Below are positions 1-7,520 of a DNA stretch of 10,567 nucleotides, one piece after another. A program made the translations under genes and the position numbers. The notes under the pieces are model-generated. The model did not search any database. It was not told the origin of the DNA and worked only from the letters and a program-made list of their open reading frames with translations. The DNA comes from Bacteroidetes bacterium SW_11_45_7 (GTDB lineage: Bacteria > Bacteroidota > Bacteroidia > Chitinophagales > SW-11-45-7): contig PXTV01000217.1 of NCBI GenBank assembly GCA_003022985.1, positions 1-10,567 on the forward strand, given 5' to 3'. The stretch's first letter is position 1, and each line of letters begins with the position of its first letter.

Positions 1-1
1 T

Positions 2-622
2 TCAGCCGGTCAGCTCGGGGCAACCCACTCCCAGAGCTTTGAAAGCTGGATGGCGAATACGCCCGGCCTAAAAGTCATATCTGTCTCCAACCCTCAGGAT
101 GCCAAAGGTCTTTTGCAATCAGCCCTCTACGATGACGACCCTGTTATGTTCTTCGAGTCCGAGGTGATGTATACCGATACGGATGAAATTCCTGAGGAGG
201 ATTACAGCATTCCCATTGGTCAAGCAGACATCAAACGCCAGGGGAGTGATGTGACGATCGTCTCTTTTAACAAGATGATGAAGGTGGCGCATGAAGCAGC
301 TGACCGATTAGCTGAAGAGAATGTTGAAGCAGAAGTGATCGATCTGCGAACCATCCGTCCCCTTGATTACGACACCATTATTGAATCGGTTAAGAAAACC
401 AACAGGATGGTGGTTGTGGAAGAGTCCTGGCCATTGGGGAATGTGTCAACAGAACTGACCTACATGGTTCAAAAACGCACATTTGATTACCTGGATGCTC
501 CCGTCAGGCGGGTTTGTGGTGCCGATACACCGGTTCACTACGCTCACACCCTGGTTGACGCCTTTCTGCCCAATGCTGATGAAACGGTGCGGGCAGCAAA
601 AGATGTCCTCTATATCGATTAA
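2..622 (+). CDS. pdhB: Pyruvate dehydrogenase E1 component, beta subunit (C-terminal part)
   Basis: The gene is cut by the left edge. The first complete codon is at 2, and 206 residues remain before the TAA at 620-622. The frame is open from base 2 and reads SAGQLGATHSQSFESW just before the internal Met at 50, so that Met is not the start. The protein is the thiamine-diphosphate-binding beta half of the E1 heterotetramer, which decarboxylates pyruvate and passes the acetyl group to lipoyl-E2 in the cytoplasm. What remains is the end of the pyrimidine-binding region (MFFESEVMY, then IPIGQADIKRQGSDVTIVSF) and the complete transketolase C-terminal domain, with EVIDLRTIRPLD, VVVEESWPLGN and the closing APVRRVCGADTPVHYA. 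I assign pyruvate rather than branched-chain dehydrogenase from overall resemblance to Bacteroidota PdhB, not from a diagnostic residue. The next gene is E3; the E2 gene is not between them. Confidence 0.93.
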   Translation, partial: SAGQLGATHSQSFESWMANTPGLKVISVSNPQDAKGLLQSALYDDDPVMFFESEVMYTDTDEIPEEDYSIPIGQADIKRQGSDVTIVSFNKMMKVAHEAADRLAEENVEAEVIDLRTIRPLDYDTIIESVKKTNRMVVVEESWPLGNVSTELTYMVQKRTFDYLDAPVRRVCGADTPVHYAHTLVDAFLPNADETVRAAKDVLYID

Positions 623-762
623 GGATATAGTAAAAAATGCCGTTACTCTCTTCAATTACCTACCTGACTTACATTCCTATAGACGTCAAACTTGCCGTTG
701 CCAAACCTTCAAAGCACTAAAATTGCACTTTCTTTAAAATTTTTCCTTTACCACTTTCTGTC

Positions 763-770
763 TATATTTG
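763..770 (+). promoter_or_regulatory. Bacteroidota-type -7 promoter box for lpdA
   Basis: TATATTTG fits the TAnnTTTG -7 consensus of the primary sigma factor of Bacteroidota exactly. A -33 TTTG element is not clear; the best candidate is TTTT at 740-743 with a 19-base spacer. The predicted transcription start near 777 leaves a leader of only about 15 bases before the ATG at 792. The box also contains the alternative TTG start at 768, which argues against using that codon. Confidence 0.5.
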
Positions 771-791
771 CCCCCTCAAAACACTAAGACT

Positions 792-2183
792 ATGAACTAT
801 GACCTAATCATTATAGGAAGCGGTCCTGGTGGCTATGTTGCGGCAATTCGTGCTTCCCGGTTGGGAATGAAAGTGGCTGTTGTAGAAAGAGCAGAATTAG
901 GAGGTGTTTGTTTGAACTGGGGTTGTATTCCCACCAAGGCCCTGTTGAAGAGTGCTGAAGTTTTTAATTATATCAAAGAAGCTGATCAATACGGGATTCA
1001 AATCCAAGACCCCAAGGTTGACTTTACCGGCATGGTCAAGCGGAGCCGTGAAGTGGCTGATGGCATGAGCAAAGGCATCCAATTCCTCTTTAAAAAGAAT
1101 AAGATCGATCACATTCAAGGTGATGGAAAAGTCACCAAAAACAAAAAAGTGGCCGTTAGGGATGAAAACGGCAAGGCGCAAGAATATGAGGCCAAAAACA
1201 TCATCCTTGCCCCGGGGGCGCGTTCGCGGGAGATATCCAACCTCAAGCAAGATGGCAACAAGATCATTGGCTATAGGGAAGCCATGACGTTGGATCAACA
1301 ACCGGAAAAAATTGTGATCGTTGGCGCTGGCGCCATAGGTTCTGAATTTGCCCACTTCTATAACTCCATCGGCACTGAAGTGGTACTTGTTGAGTACCAG
1401 GACCGAATTGTACCGGTAGAGGATGCAGATGTTTCCAAAGAACTGGCGCGCAGTTTCAAGAAGAAAAAGATGAAGGTGATGACAGGTTCATCGGTGGATT
1501 CGGTGGACACAAGTGGCAAAAAGTGCAAGGTCAAGATTAACACCTCCAAAGGTGAAGAAACTGAAGATGCTGACATTGTTCTCTCCGCTGTCGGTTACAC
1601 GCCTAACACGGAAAACATAGGTCTCGAAGAATTGGGACTTCAACCAACCAAATCAGGAGCAATTGAAGTAGACGAATACTACAGAACCGGTGTCGATCAC
1701 GTTTTCGCGATCGGTGATGCCATTCCGGGGCCGGCTCTTGCACATGTTGGTTCAGCAGAGGGCATAACATGTGTGGAGCACATTGCTGGCGAACACCCTG
1801 CCCCCCTTGATTACAACAACCTGCCGGCCTGTACATATTGTCAGCCTGAAATTGCGTCTGTTGGTTATTCCGAAGCTGAAGCCAAAGAACAAGGATATGA
1901 GGTTAAAGTAGGCAAATTTCCCTTTACAGCTTCCGGCAAAGCAAGTGCTGCCGGGAAAAAGGAAGGGTTTGTCAAGGTTGTTTTTGATGCTAAATATGGG
2001 GAGTGGCTTGGCGCCCACATGATTGGAGCAAATGTAACAGAGATGATAGCGGAAGCTGTGTCGGCAAGAAAACTGGAAACCACCGGGCACGAGATTATCA
2101 AATCCGTGCATCCGCATCCAACCATGTCAGAAGCTGTCATGGAAGCTGTGGCAGCAGCTTATGACGAGGTAATTCATGTTTGA
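792..2183 (+). CDS. lpdA: Dihydrolipoyl dehydrogenase (E3)
   Basis: This 463-residue flavoprotein reoxidises the dihydrolipoyl arm of 2-oxoacid dehydrogenase complexes and reduces NAD+. In order it shows: the N-terminal FAD-binding Rossmann motif GSGPGGYVAAIRA (residues 10-22); the redox-active disulfide motif GGVCLNWGCIPTK (about 37-49); the NAD-binding motif IVGAGAIGSEFAHFY (about 177-191); the second FAD-contact segment with FAIGDA (about 307-312); and the C-terminal dimerisation domain with HPHPTMSE, which carries the catalytic His near 437 and a following Glu. Length is normal for the family. The ATG at 792 is preferred over an in-frame TTG at 768 because MNYDLIIIGSGPGG is the usual family N-terminus and the TTG lies in the -7 box. 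A 169-base gap separates it from pdhB and no terminator is evident there, so partial read-through from pdhB is possible. Confidence 0.96.
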   Translation: MNYDLIIIGSGPGGYVAAIRASRLGMKVAVVERAELGGVCLNWGCIPTKALLKSAEVFNYIKEADQYGIQIQDPKVDFTGMVKRSREVADGMSKGIQFLFKKNKIDHIQGDGKVTKNKKVAVRDENGKAQEYEAKNIILAPGARSREISNLKQDGNKIIGYREAMTLDQQPEKIVIVGAGAIGSEFAHFYNSIGTEVVLVEYQDRIVPVEDADVSKELARSFKKKKMKVMTGSSVDSVDTSGKKCKVKINTSKGEETEDADIVLSAVGYTPNTENIGLEELGLQPTKSGAIEVDEYYRTGVDHVFAIGDAIPGPALAHVGSAEGITCVEHIAGEHPAPLDYNNLPACTYCQPEIASVGYSEAEAKEQGYEVKVGKFPFTASGKASAAGKKEGFVKVVFDAKYGEWLGAHMIGANVTEMIAEAVSARKLETTGHEIIKSVHPHPTMSEAVMEAVAAAYDEVIHV

Positions 2184-2245
2184 TCAATAAAGCAATTCAT
2201 TGTTAACGAAAAACTAAGTCTAAATACGTATTTCGACACTAAATC

Positions 2246-2253
2246 TACATTTG
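2246..2253 (+). promoter_or_regulatory. Possible -7 promoter box upstream of the SprB-repeat gene
   Basis: TACATTTG matches TAnnTTTG exactly and lies 63 bases after the lpdA stop. No TTTG or TTG sits at the expected 17-23 bases upstream, so only half of the promoter is visible. If it is used, the leader of the repeat-protein gene would be about 130 bases and would include the A/T tracts and the inverted repeat at 2295-2319. Confidence 0.28.
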
Positions 2254-2294
2254 ATTCAAAAAAAATCTCTAAAAAAAACAGTTTGTGACATAAA

Positions 2295-2319
2295 TTGACC
2301 AAAAGTTTTTTTTGATCAA
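2295..2319. repeat. Operator-like or hairpin inverted repeat before the SprB-repeat gene
   Basis: The arms TTGACCAAAA (2295-2304) and TTTTGATCAA (2310-2319) are complementary at 9 of 10 positions around a 5-base spacer. An overlapping alternative pairs AAAAAAAAC (2271-2279) with GTTTTTTTT (2305-2313), 9 of 9. The 205-base spacer 2184-2388 is very AT-rich, with A8 runs at 2258-2265 and 2271-2278 and a T8 run at 2306-2313. The element could be a regulator site, curved promoter DNA or a weak terminator for lpdA; the sequence does not decide between these. Confidence 0.35.
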
Positions 2320-2388
2320 GCTAAATATTTATATTAGCGCTCGATTTCTGTTGAGTTATTTGCCAATTTATCAAAACAAGTATAGGCC

Positions 2389-5300
2389 ATGAACAACTTT
2401 ACTAATACATTATTACCTATACCTTTCCTGAAACAAAATCAACTTCTTCTATCCATGAAACGAAATATCAAATCAACTCCAAGAACCAAAATAAAACTCT
2501 TTTCCTTATTAATAGGATCATTAGCACTATTATTTTGGTTTCCTCAACAATCGAACGCTCAATGCACCGGGCCCACCAACAATTTTCAGGGTAATATCAC
2601 AGGTGGTTTACAATGCGGAAGTGAAAACACGGCCTCTATTGATGCAGGAAATGGTTATGTGGCACTTGATGTTGTCAATAATGCCCAATACAGCTTTCGC
2701 ACTTGTAATACGGTTGGGTACAATACCCGCGTTATAGCTGACAATAACACGAATTTCAACTCACCTAACTTTAATCAAGATTCCGACAATTGTAGTGGTG
2801 GTGATGGCGAAGAAAAAACCTGGACAGCATCTTTCACAGGTACGCTATACCTTACGGTTAGAAGGAATGACTGTCAATATCCCGGCTCTCAATCAGCAGT
2901 ACTCAAATACAAGCAAGACGATAATCTTACGTTCAATCCCCCATCTCAAGTATGTGTATCAAGCTCTCCCATCGATTTAAGTGTCGGCACCATTTCAAAT
3001 CCATCTGGCGGTTCGTTCTCCGGGCCGGGCGTTTCCGGCACAACATTTGATCCTTCAGCTGCTGGAGCAGGGAATCAAACGGTCACTTTTACACTTGGCG
3101 AATGCAGTAAAAATGCAACAATAAACGTGACTGACACGCCTTCTGTTACAATCAGCAAACAAGATGTCTCGTGCAATGGAGCAAGCGATGGCGAAGCGAC
3201 AGCCAATCCATCCGGGAATGGCCCATTTGATTATGCATGGAATACAAATCCCCAACAAAATAATAAAACGGCAACCGGTCTATCAAAAGGAACGTATACG
3301 GTTACAGTGACTGACAATAACGGATGTTCCGGTACAGCATCTGTTACCATCAATGAGCCACCGCCTCTTGTTGTTACCATTGATTCCTCACAAGATGCCA
3401 GTTGTAATGGTGTGAACGATGGAAAAATATATGCATCCGCAACCGGAGGAACCGGTTCTTATTCATTTTCATTAAATGGGAGTCCATTTCAACCAAACGG
3501 CACCTTCGAAAATCTTTCTGCCGGCAACTATGAAGTTGTGGCACAAGATGACAACAATTGCCGGGACACGGCCAGTGTCACGCTTAGTAACAGCAATAAC
3601 ATCTCATTGACTGTTGATTCAAAATCAGATGTAAGCTGTAATGGGGGTGATGATGGCTCAGTTACATTCAATGCAACAGGTGGCACAAGCCCCTATGAAT
3701 ATTCCCTGGATAATATTACATTCCAGTCCTCGCCAACCTTTAACAATCTTTCAGCAGATTCTTACTCGGCAATTGTACGAGATGCACAAGGATGTACCGA
3801 AACAACGCAGTTCACCATAAGCGAACCTCCTGAATTGGAAGTAACTGTTGACAATGTTGTTGATAATGGTTGTGCCGGTAGTTGTAATGGTGAAATAAAT
3901 ATCAGTGTGAATGGAGGAACCTCCCCCTATGCATATAATTGGTCTAACGGAAGCACCAGTCAGGACATTACAGGTCTTTGTGCGGGCCAATACTCGGTAA
4001 CCGTGACCGATGGGAATGGCTGCACTACAACAGCATCAGCAACCGTGGATGAAGCATCACCATTAAATATAGATGTTGTAAGCAAGCAGAACGTAAGCTG
4101 TAATGCAAATGCCGATGGTGAAATTGATATAACAGTTACGGGAGGCACTCCCTCTTACGATTACAATTGGTCGAATAGCTCTACAACAGAAGATGTTACA
4201 GGACTTAGCCCGGGCACCTACTCAGTAACTGTCACAGATCAAAGCAATTGTTCAGAAGATACCTCTGTCACAATCCCGCAGCCACCTTCAATTACAACGA
4301 CAGTGAAAGACACGAATGTGAGCTGTAAAGGTGCTTCTGACGGCTCAGTTGATTTAACTGTAACAGGAGGTACGTCACCCTTCACTTATTTATGGTCTGA
4401 TAGTTCAACCACACAGGATCTGAGCAATCTCTCACCAGGCAATTACACTGTTACAATCACTGACTCAACCGGATGTGTTGTCCATGCATCGGCCAATATC
4501 AGTGAGCCAGTTTCACTAACAATATCCTTAGCAAGCAAAAGTGATGTGAGTTGTAACGGTGATCAAACAGGGCAAATAGATATTACTGTTCAAGGTGGTA
4601 ACCCATCATACAATATAGCTTGGTCTTCAGGTGATAGCACTGAAAATCTATCTGGGATAGGTGCAGGAAATTATGATGTGACAGTAACAGATCAACGCAA
4701 TTGCTCAGCAACAGCAAGTTATGCAATAACCGAACCTCCGGCACTAACTTCTTCCATCGATTCTGTTCAGGATGTGACGTGTTTTGGTGACAAAAATGGA
4801 TATGTGGACCTTTCTGTCTCTGGCGGCACACCACCCTATACGTATTTCTGGTCCAACTTTAGCTTTTCTCAGGACTTGAATAATGTAGCAGGTGGAAAAT
4901 ATGTGGTAACTATCACCGATTCACTGGGTTGTACAACCCGTGATAGTGTAACAATTTCCGAGCCGGGTGAAATCGTTCTCGATTTCCAGATAACACAATC
5001 CGCTTGTGGCCAGCCAAATGGCTCTGTTAACGTAATTGCTAATGGAGGAGTCACTCCTTACATGTATCAATGGTCGAATGGCGATACAACCCAACAAATC
5101 GATAGTCTCACAGCAGGTACATACACTGTAACTGTGACTGATAGCAATGGTTGCACTGCAATTGATTCGGCTGTTGTGGGAACCACCCCTGCTGTTTATG
5201 TCGATATAGCAAGCTTCACGAATGTTAGCTGTAAAGGCGGTCAGGACGGTGCTATTGATATTACTCCCTCTGGTGGAACAGTTCCTTACAGCTACAACTG

Positions 5301-6834
5301 GTCAAATGGCGATTCCACAGAGGACATTTCAGGCTTGGCAGCAGATACCTTTGCTGTTACAGTTACTGATGGAGTCGGCTGTAGTGCAGATACTTCCATT
5401 GTTCTTACCGAACCTGATTCGCTTTCAACCAGTATTACAGGTAAAGATGTTTCATGCTTTAATTCATCTGACGGATCAGTTGATTTAAATGTATCAGGCG
5501 GAACACCTCCTTATGATTACCTATGGTCGAATTTCGCTAACACCCAGGATCTCGATAGCATAGGAGGGGGTAAATACACTGTTGTTGTAACCGATTCACT
5601 CGGGTGTACAATCCGGGATTCAATTGTTATTGACGAGCCTGATGAAATTGAAATAATGGCACAAGTTACCAATGCCGGATGCGGCAATACGCCTACTGGT
5701 GCTATTGACATTTCTGTTAAAGGTGGTACCTCACCTTATTCGTATTCCTGGTCAAATGGTGATTCCACACAAGACATTAACAATGTACCGGCCGGCACAT
5801 ACACAGTTACGGTAACTGATGCGAAAGGTTGTACAGCTACACTAACAGAAACAGTTGACTCTAAAGGCCCACAACCAACAGCATTATTCCAAAGGACAAG
5901 TGGGTGTGAAGGAAGTCCTGTACAATTTGTCAATCAATCGTCAGTTTCATCCGGAGAATTGTTCTACTTCTGGAATTTCAAAGACAGTAGCTCTTCAACA
6001 CTGGAAAATCCAACACATACTTTTGATGAGCCCGGAACATATTCTGTCTCCCTTAAAGTCTTAACTGATAAAGGCTGTGTTGACTCCATAAGTCAAACAG
6101 TAACCATTAGCCCCTTACCTTCAGCATCCATTGAGGTGGAAGATAGTACATCTATCTGCCCTCAGGATTCAGCAACTCTGCGTGTAGAAGGTCAAGTTAA
6201 TACCACTTATCAATGGTCAACAGGTGCTACTGACACTTCTATCACAGTGAATCAGGAAGGCACCTATAGCGTCACTGTGACTGATACAGTTGGCTGTACC
6301 AATTCCGATTCTGTGGCCATCGAAGTTTTCGATCCGCCTGTTACAAATGCAGGGCCTGATACAACAGTCTCTAAGGGCTTCGATGTCCAGCTTTTTGCTT
6401 CGGGAGGCACTTCTTACTTATGGCAACCTGATCAATGGCTGTCGGACACCTCTTCCCGGGCTCCAATGGCCCAACCTCTCGATGATATCCAATACACCGT
6501 TACAATTACCGATCAAAACGGTTGTCAGGGTGTTGAAACCGTGGACATCCAGGTTGTTGATGACTTCTCATTAGCTATTCCCAATCTCATCACACCCAAT
6601 GATGATGGCTATAACGATACCTGGCAGATCGAGAACATTATCTTCTACGAGGGGTGTCAGGTGAGGATCTTTGACAGATGGGGTACCGAGGTCTTCTCTT
6701 CATCTGATTACCAGAACGATTGGGATGGCACATCTAATGATGGAGGCGAATTATCAGAAGGCACTTACTACTACGTGATCGATTGCGAGAACGGGGAAAA
6801 GATTTACAAGGGCTCCGTTTCCATTCTCAAATAA
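2389..6834 (+). CDS. Large SprB-repeat cell-surface protein with T9SS type B sorting domain
   Basis: The 1481-residue predicted adhesin carries a signal peptide (about 24-57: a KR-rich start, then LLIGSLALLFWF, cleavage near SNA/QC). Next come a cysteine-containing beta-rich module (about 58-176), an Ig-like module with GGSFSGPGVSGTTFDP (about 180-250), twelve SprB repeats (252-1160), a PKD-like domain (1161-1244, YFWNFKD and THTFDEPGTYSV), two more Ig-like modules (1245-1317 and 1318-1396), and a gliding-motility-type C-terminal domain (1397-1481: IPNLITPNDDGYNDTW, FDRWGTEVF, GTYYYVI, KGSVSILK). Established knowledge: such C-terminal domains direct export through T9SS, and SprB of Flavobacterium is the motile gliding adhesin. 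The role as adhesin here is inference. The start is uncertain: an in-frame ATG at 2455 (MKRNIKS, 1459 residues) gives a more typical signal peptide, and neither start has a convincing Shine-Dalgarno. A PorP/SprF gene follows 53 bases later, probably co-transcribed. Confidence 0.9.
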   Translation: MNNFTNTLLPIPFLKQNQLLLSMKRNIKSTPRTKIKLFSLLIGSLALLFWFPQQSNAQCTGPTNNFQGNITGGLQCGSENTASIDAGNGYVALDVVNNAQYSFRTCNTVGYNTRVIADNNTNFNSPNFNQDSDNCSGGDGEEKTWTASFTGTLYLTVRRNDCQYPGSQSAVLKYKQDDNLTFNPPSQVCVSSSPIDLSVGTISNPSGGSFSGPGVSGTTFDPSAAGAGNQTVTFTLGECSKNATINVTDTPSVTISKQDVSCNGASDGEATANPSGNGPFDYAWNTNPQQNNKTATGLSKGTYTVTVTDNNGCSGTASVTINEPPPLVVTIDSSQDASCNGVNDGKIYASATGGTGSYSFSLNGSPFQPNGTFENLSAGNYEVVAQDDNNCRDTASVTLSNSNNISLTVDSKSDVSCNGGDDGSVTFNATGGTSPYEYSLDNITFQSSPTFNNLSADSYSAIVRDAQGCTETTQFTISEPPELEVTVDNVVDNGCAGSCNGEINISVNGGTSPYAYNWSNGSTSQDITGLCAGQYSVTVTDGNGCTTTASATVDEASPLNIDVVSKQNVSCNANADGEIDITVTGGTPSYDYNWSNSSTTEDVTGLSPGTYSVTVTDQSNCSEDTSVTIPQPPSITTTVKDTNVSCKGASDGSVDLTVTGGTSPFTYLWSDSSTTQDLSNLSPGNYTVTITDSTGCVVHASANISEPVSLTISLASKSDVSCNGDQTGQIDITVQGGNPSYNIAWSSGDSTENLSGIGAGNYDVTVTDQRNCSATASYAITEPPALTSSIDSVQDVTCFGDKNGYVDLSVSGGTPPYTYFWSNFSFSQDLNNVAGGKYVVTITDSLGCTTRDSVTISEPGEIVLDFQITQSACGQPNGSVNVIANGGVTPYMYQWSNGDTTQQIDSLTAGTYTVTVTDSNGCTAIDSAVVGTTPAVYVDIASFTNVSCKGGQDGAIDITPSGGTVPYSYNWSNGDSTEDISGLAADTFAVTVTDGVGCSADTSIVLTEPDSLSTSITGKDVSCFNSSDGSVDLNVSGGTPPYDYLWSNFANTQDLDSIGGGKYTVVVTDSLGCTIRDSIVIDEPDEIEIMAQVTNAGCGNTPTGAIDISVKGGTSPYSYSWSNGDSTQDINNVPAGTYTVTVTDAKGCTATLTETVDSKGPQPTALFQRTSGCEGSPVQFVNQSSVSSGELFYFWNFKDSSSSTLENPTHTFDEPGTYSVSLKVLTDKGCVDSISQTVTISPLPSASIEVEDSTSICPQDSATLRVEGQVNTTYQWSTGATDTSITVNQEGTYSVTVTDTVGCTNSDSVAIEVFDPPVTNAGPDTTVSKGFDVQLFASGGTSYLWQPDQWLSDTSSRAPMAQPLDDIQYTVTITDQNGCQGVETVDIQVVDDFSLAIPNLITPNDDGYNDTWQIENIIFYEGCQVRIFDRWGTEVFSSSDYQNDWDGTSNDGGELSEGTYYYVIDCENGEKIYKGSVSILK
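3142..5868 (+). repeat. Tandem array of 12 SprB repeats (73-78 residues each)
   Basis: Each unit follows roughly the pattern DVSCNGxxDGxIDITVxGGTxPYxYxWSNGxxTxDxxxLxxGxYxVTVTDxxGCxxxxSVTIxEPPxL. One Cys near the start and one near residue 60 probably form a disulfide. Unit boundaries in the second half are 4519-4746, 4747-4974, 4975-5196, 5197-5424, 5425-5649 and 5650-5868. Units 2 and 3 lack the central Trp and use a SLxxxxFQxxxxFxNLSA form. Unit 4 has four cysteines. Units 9 and 12 have CG in place of SCNG and no EPP-type linker. The units have diverged at DNA level, so the array is old rather than recently amplified. Confidence 0.88.
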
Positions 6835-6887
6835 TAATTTGCTGAATTATCAATTACTATTGATCATTAAACGATTAACGATATAAT

Positions 6888-7520
6888 ATGAAACGACTAA
6901 CCTTAATTGCTTTAACGATTGTAGCGGCAGGGTGTTTCTCTTCTGCACTAAAAGCTCAGCAGATTCCGCTCTATTCGCAATACCACAACAATCCTTTCCT
7001 CTACAACCCGGCAAGGGCAGGGGAAACCACTAACTTACAGGTAAATGGTATTTACCGCAAGCAATGGACCGATTTCAATGGAGCCCCTGAAACAAGAGCT
7101 CTTACATTGGATGGGGCCATTCAAAACAAACGAATCGGTTTAGGCGGCTATCTTTTCAGTGACAATACCGACATCCTGGAACGGTTAGGAGGAAAAGCAT
7201 CTTATGCCTATCACCTGCCACTGGGAAGCAATAAGCAACACACTGTATCGCTCGGCATTTCTGTTGGTTTTGAACAGGTTGGCATAGATGAGCAGCGTAT
7301 AGAAGTCACCGATCCACAAGATCCATTGGTCCGCAACAATCTTAGTAATGGAGGTGCCTTTGATGCATCAGAAGGCCTCAACTACAGCTTTAAGGGGCTA
7401 AACCTTGGGGTCTCTGTACCCCAAATCATCGGCAACGAACTCTCTTTTGTTACTAATAAGAATGAAGGTGGAGCTAATTATCAGCTATCAAGACACTATC
7501 TTGTTAAATGTTCCGCATGA
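6888..7520 (+). CDS. PorP/SprF family T9SS membrane protein, N-terminal fragment
   Basis: This 210-residue open frame begins with a signal peptide (residues 1 to about 23, cleavage after ALKA). The family hallmark QQIPLYSQYHNNPFLYNPA follows, continuing GRAGE-like into the barrel. Alternating beta segments come next, for example KRIGLGGYLFSDN, GGKASYAYHLPLG, HTVSLGISVGFEQ and KGLNLGVSVPQIIG. The final residues KCSA before the TGA do not look like family sequence and are read past the frame break. PorP/SprF proteins are outer-membrane barrels; SprF of Flavobacterium johnsoniae is needed for surface delivery of SprB. The gene starts 53 bases after the SprB-repeat gene, with no terminator between them, which suggests one transcript. 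No Shine-Dalgarno is visible. A lipoprotein reading of VAAGC at residues 12-16 was judged weaker than cleavage at ALKA/QQ. Confidence 0.82.
   Translation: MKRLTLIALTIVAAGCFSSALKAQQIPLYSQYHNNPFLYNPARAGETTNLQVNGIYRKQWTDFNGAPETRALTLDGAIQNKRIGLGGYLFSDNTDILERLGGKASYAYHLPLGSNKQHTVSLGISVGFEQVGIDEQRIEVTDPQDPLVRNNLSNGGAFDASEGLNYSFKGLNLGVSVPQIIGNELSFVTNKNEGGANYQLSRHYLVKCSA

Noticed and set aside
483..737. 84-residue open frame running from pdhB into the spacer
   Set aside because: It is an out-of-frame shadow of pdhB with no family resemblance.
768..791. TTG start adding eight residues to dihydrolipoyl dehydrogenase
   Set aside because: The TTG lies inside a perfect -7 promoter box, and the ATG at 792 gives the usual family N-terminus.
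3142..5868. CRISPR-like or recent tandem DNA repeat
   Set aside because: The periodicity of about 225 bases is protein-coding SprB repeats with diverged DNA and no spacers of constant length.
6888..6960. Lipoprotein signal peptide (VAAGC) in the PorP/SprF protein
   Set aside because: The -3 position is Ala rather than Leu/Val/Ile, and cleavage at ALKA before QQIPLYSQY fits the family better.
7503..7520. Programmed ribosomal frameshift joining the two PorP frames
   Set aside because: There is no slippery heptamer or downstream stem, and part of the expected barrel sequence appears to be missing, which slippage would not explain.
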